From assembly GCA_947177085.1 (NCBI GenBank), contig CAMWTD010000078.1, positions 1-8,874 on the forward strand: 8,874 nucleotides of DNA, given 5' to 3'. A program made the position numbers and the translations under genes. Below are positions 6,206 to 8,874 of the stretch, piece by piece (position 1 is the stretch's first letter; every line of letters starts with the position of its first letter). The DNA is from an uncultured Desulfovibrio sp. GTDB lineage: Bacteria > Desulfobacterota > Desulfovibrionia > Desulfovibrionales > Desulfovibrionaceae. The notes below the pieces were generated by a model, which saw only the letters and a program-made list of their open reading frames with translations, made no database searches and was not told the DNA's origin.

Positions 6206-7267
6206 ATGACCCTGCAAGAACTCTTCGCCGTGCCCGCGCCCGAGACGCGCATCCCCATGCCCTATGTCATCGCCGAGGCCGGCGTGAACCACGAGGGCAG
6301 GATGGACATCGCCAGGCGACTCATCGACGAGGCCGCCGAGGGCGGGGCCAACGCCATCAAGTTCCAGACCTACAAGGCGGAGACGCTGGCCTCCAAGGAT
6401 TCGCCCGCCTACTGGGACACGAGCAAGGAGCCCACGCAAAGCCAGTACGAGCTTTTCAAGCGCCATGACTCCTTCTGGAAAAACGAGTTCGAGGCCCTGA
6501 AGAAGCACTGCGACGAGGCGGGCATCGCCTTCCTCTCCACGCCCTTTGACGTGGAGTCCGCGCGTTTTTTGAACGACCTCATGGACGTGTTCAAGATTTC
6601 CTCGTCCGACATCACCAACAAGCCCTTTATCGAGATCCTTTGCGGCTATAACAAGCCCATCCTGCTCTCCACGGGCGCGGCCCACCTGCACGAAATCGCC
6701 GAGGCAGTGGAGTGGATCGAGGCGAAAGGCAACAAGCTCGCCCTGCTCCACTGTGTGCTCAATTATCCCACGGCGGACGAAAACGCGGCCTTGGGCATGA
6801 TCCCGGCGCTTCGGCGCATCTTCCCGGCCCACGCCATCGGCTATTCGGACCACACGCTCCCGAAGGACATGCACACGCTGGAAATCGCCACCCTGCTCGG
6901 CGCGCGCGTGCTGGAAAAGCATTTCAGCCACGACAAGACCCTGCCCGGCAACGACCATTACCACGCCATGGACAAGGACGACCTCAAGCTCTTCTTCCGG
7001 CGGATGCGCGCCACCCTCGCCAGCGTGGGCGAGATCTCGGTGCGGGCGCTCGCGCAGGAGGAGCCCGCGCGCAGGCATGCCCGCCGCTCGCTGGTGACAG
7101 CCCGGCCCGTAAAGGCCGGCCACCCCCTCACGCCGGCGGACCTCACCTGGAAGCGGCCGGCGCACGGCATTTCCCCGCGCTGCTATGACGAGGTTGTGGG
7201 GATGGCCGCGCGGCGCGACCTCCCTGAAGACACGGTGCTCCAGTGGACGGATCTGAAACGGCCCTGA
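6206..7267 (+). CDS. NeuB-family nonulosonic (sialic-acid-like) acid synthase (353 aa)
   Basis: This is a predicted PEP-dependent condensing enzyme. It would join phosphoenolpyruvate to a six-carbon N-acetylated sugar, making a nine-carbon acid such as N-acetylneuraminic, legionaminic or pseudaminic acid. Residues 19-275 form the NeuB TIM barrel: AEAGVNHEG (23-31, Glu24), IKFQT (51-55, Lys52), FLSTPFD (109-115), FKISSSD (129-135, Lys130), LLSTG (153-157), GYSDHT (212-217, His216) and EKHF (237-240, His239). Lys130, His216 and His239 correspond to the PEP-binding lysine and the two metal-binding histidines of Neisseria NeuB. Residues 287-352 are the C-terminal antifreeze-like SAF domain with the conserved RRS (293-295). 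Length is typical. The substrate cannot be assigned: the stretch HCVLNYPTADENAALG (182-197) differs from the forms I associate with well-studied NeuB and PseI enzymes. The gene starts 12 bases after thrC and precedes a putative glycan transferase, which supports a surface polysaccharide role. Confidence 0.9.
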   Translation: MTLQELFAVPAPETRIPMPYVIAEAGVNHEGRMDIARRLIDEAAEGGANAIKFQTYKAETLASKDSPAYWDTSKEPTQSQYELFKRHDSFWKNEFEALKKHCDEAGIAFLSTPFDVESARFLNDLMDVFKISSSDITNKPFIEILCGYNKPILLSTGAAHLHEIAEAVEWIEAKGNKLALLHCVLNYPTADENAALGMIPALRRIFPAHAIGYSDHTLPKDMHTLEIATLLGARVLEKHFSHDKTLPGNDHYHAMDKDDLKLFFRRMRATLASVGEISVRALAQEEPARRHARRSLVTARPVKAGHPLTPADLTWKRPAHGISPRCYDEVVGMAARRDLPEDTVLQWTDLKRP

Positions 7268-7329
7268 CGACGCCCCCGGCGCACCGCGAGAGTGGGCGGT
7301 CCACCATTCGGGAGCTCGTCCTCGGGGCC

Positions 7330-8874
7330 ATGCCGCGCGGGGCCGACCCGGAGCGCGTGCTGGCCGTGGGCCCTTCCTGCTTTGCGGGGCGCGAGGAATT
7401 CTTCCCGGACTGGGAAACGGCCTTCACCTTCGCGCCCGAGCCGCTGGCGGACCACGAGGTCGCCCGGGAGGCCGCGCGGGCCGCGCAGGCGCTGGCGGCG
7501 GAGGCCATCCCGCGCCTGGCCGCGTGGCTCTCGCCCCATGCCGGGGAGCTGCCCGCCGCCTACTGGCAGACCCTCCTCGCCCCCTGGGCCGTGGACGTGG
7601 CGCGGCAGGTCATCGAGCGCCATCTGCGCGCCCGGGCCATGATCGCGGCCTGGGGCGAACTGCCGCTTCAGGTGGAGTTGCTCCCCGCGGACCTGGCCTT
7701 CCATTTTCAGGACGAGCACGACTTCACACTGCGCGGCGCGCTCGGCACGGATTTCAACCACTGGCTCTTCTCGCGCCTTCTGGAGGCGGACTGGCCCGGC
7801 GCGTGGCAGCGCCGCTCTCCCGCGCCGGAAGCGGACGACGCACGTAAGGCAAAGGCCGCCGATGCCGGGGCATCCCCGGCCCAGGACGGTGCGCCGCCGC
7901 TGCGGCGCTGGCTCAGGCGCACGGCGCGCTCGCTCCTTCTGGGGCTGCCTTTCCCGCGCCTCAAGGGGATGACGCTCGCCCAGGCGCTCCGCTTTTCGCT
8001 GGCCCTGCTGCATCCCTGCCACGGGCCCGACCACAGTCTCGACCTTGCGGCGGCCTTCGGCGCGGGGGCCCACACTGAGACGCCCCGCATCCCGCCGCTC
8101 CCGCTGGACCCGCTGCCTCTCTTTCAGGCGGCCTGTCCCGAGAGCCTGCGCGCCCTCGGGCATCCGCGCTCGCTCTCCCGCACATCACGCCCCCGGCTGC
8201 GCGTGGCCACCATCCTCGCCTATGAGGACGCGGCCTACCGGGAGCGCCTTGCCCGCTGGCGCGGACGCGGCCACCGCCTCGCCTTCGCCCAGCACGGGGG
8301 CAACTACGGCATGGAGGCCGTGGCCTGCGAGACGGCCTTTGTGGAGTACAGCCAGGATGTGTTCTTCACCTGGGGCTGGACGCGCCACGGCGAGGCGCGG
8401 GGCAACTTCGTGCCGCTGCCTTCGCCGCAGCTCGCGCGGCTTGAAGATGCCTGGCGCGGCGCGGACGGGGAGAACCTGCTCTTTGTGGGCACGGAAATGG
8501 CGGCCTTCGCCTACCGGCTCGACTCCCACCCCACGCCCCTGCAACTGGTGGAATACCGCGAGGACAAGGAATGGTTTTTCGAGGCGCTGGGGCGCGAGCT
8601 TCAGGCGCGCACGCTCTACCGGCCGTATTTTCCCCTGCCCGGCTGCCTCGAGGACGCGGCGTGGCTGTTGCCGCGCATGCCGCGCCTCAAGCTCTGCACC
8701 GGGCCGCTTCTGCCGCATCTGCTCGGCTGCCGGCTGCTCGTGCTTGACCATCACGGCACCTCCCTTCTCGAGGCCATGGCCGCCAACGTGCCCATGGTGC
8801 TTTACTGGAACCGCGCGCACTGGCCCCTCACGCCCGATGGCGAGGCCCTGCTGGACGGGCTCGCGGCCGCGGGC
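7330..8874 (+). CDS. LIC12162-type putative polysaccharide transferase, 3' end cut by the window
   Basis: The frame is open for 515 codons to the last base. It resembles the LIC12162 family of putative transferases, named from a Leptospira O-antigen locus gene. Supporting features are AYWQTLLAPWAVDVARQVIE (77-96), like the family's YW...L.PW...Y motif; QHGGNYG (321-327); FFTWGW (345-350); and LDHHGTSLLEAMAANVPMV (472-490), which looks like the nucleotide-sugar binding segment of GT-B glycosyltransferases. The C-terminal end is missing. No signal peptide or membrane helix is visible, so it is probably cytoplasmic. The start is uncertain. ATG 7330 is the first ATG but has only a distant GGGAG (7310-7314). 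The frame stays open upstream, with CTG 7264 and a GTG at 7243 that would overlap the NeuB-type gene by 25 bases. The extra residues (…TIRELVLGA) read like real protein. Donor and acceptor are unknown; the neighbouring NeuB-type synthase suggests a nonulosonic-acid-containing glycan. Confidence 0.72.
   Translation, partial: MPRGADPERVLAVGPSCFAGREEFFPDWETAFTFAPEPLADHEVAREAARAAQALAAEAIPRLAAWLSPHAGELPAAYWQTLLAPWAVDVARQVIERHLRARAMIAAWGELPLQVELLPADLAFHFQDEHDFTLRGALGTDFNHWLFSRLLEADWPGAWQRRSPAPEADDARKAKAADAGASPAQDGAPPLRRWLRRTARSLLLGLPFPRLKGMTLAQALRFSLALLHPCHGPDHSLDLAAAFGAGAHTETPRIPPLPLDPLPLFQAACPESLRALGHPRSLSRTSRPRLRVATILAYEDAAYRERLARWRGRGHRLAFAQHGGNYGMEAVACETAFVEYSQDVFFTWGWTRHGEARGNFVPLPSPQLARLEDAWRGADGENLLFVGTEMAAFAYRLDSHPTPLQLVEYREDKEWFFEALGRELQARTLYRPYFPLPGCLEDAAWLLPRMPRLKLCTGPLLPHLLGCRLLVLDHHGTSLLEAMAANVPMVLYWNRAHWPLTPDGEALLDGLAAAG

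Noticed and set aside
4979..7165. 728-residue antisense frame spanning thrC and the NeuB-type gene.
   Set aside because: It crosses two well-supported sense genes and their gap. The peptide is His/Gly/Arg/Val-rich with no family motif, and I see no convincing ribosome site for it.
7183..8820. Minus-strand frames (326, 211 and 127 residues) over the right end, which could be read as the local genes.
   Set aside because: The + strand frame from 7330 is open for 515 codons to the window end and contains transferase motifs (QHGGNYG, WGW, the GT-B-like segment). The minus frames have none.

Overview
The window is GC-rich with mostly G/C third codon positions. It is almost fully coding and every gene I can support reads on the + strand. 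The proteins look like those of a sulfate-reducing deltaproteobacterium of the Desulfovibrio type. That assignment comes from overall protein style and base composition, not from a marker gene, so it is an inference of moderate strength.

The first 62 bases are not genome. They are an untrimmed Illumina Nextera i5 adapter: P5 tail, 8-base index and transposase mosaic end, with three mismatches. The window therefore begins at a true contig end. A perfect 20-base palindrome sits exactly at the junction (61-80), followed by an approximately 110-base leader with a weak candidate promoter.

Layout: ilvD (194-1876, dihydroxy-acid dehydratase); an RNB-domain 3'-5' exoribonuclease (1892-4021); plsY (4051-4653, glycerol-3-phosphate acyltransferase); a short gap with the best candidate sigma70 promoter of the window (4672-4700); thrC (4739-6193, threonine synthase); a NeuB-type nonulosonic acid synthase (6206-7267); and a large 3'-truncated gene resembling the LIC12162-type putative transferases (7330 to the window end). 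Intergenic gaps are 15, 29, 85, 12 and 62 bases. No convincing terminator lies between genes, so one long operon or two overlapping transcription units (ilvD-rnb-plsY and thrC-neuB-transferase) are both plausible.

The first part is housekeeping metabolism: branched-chain amino acids, RNA turnover, phospholipid initiation and threonine. Threonine is a precursor of isoleucine, so thrC and ilvD serve linked pathways. From neuB onward the content changes to surface glycan biosynthesis: a PEP-dependent nine-carbon acidic sugar synthase followed by a putative O-antigen-type transferase. This is the start of an accessory glycan locus that continues past the right edge. It is the most interesting part of the window, because the transferase family is poorly characterised and may use the product of the NeuB pathway. 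I saw no RNA genes, CRISPR arrays, insertion sequences or attachment sites, and no supportable minus-strand genes.
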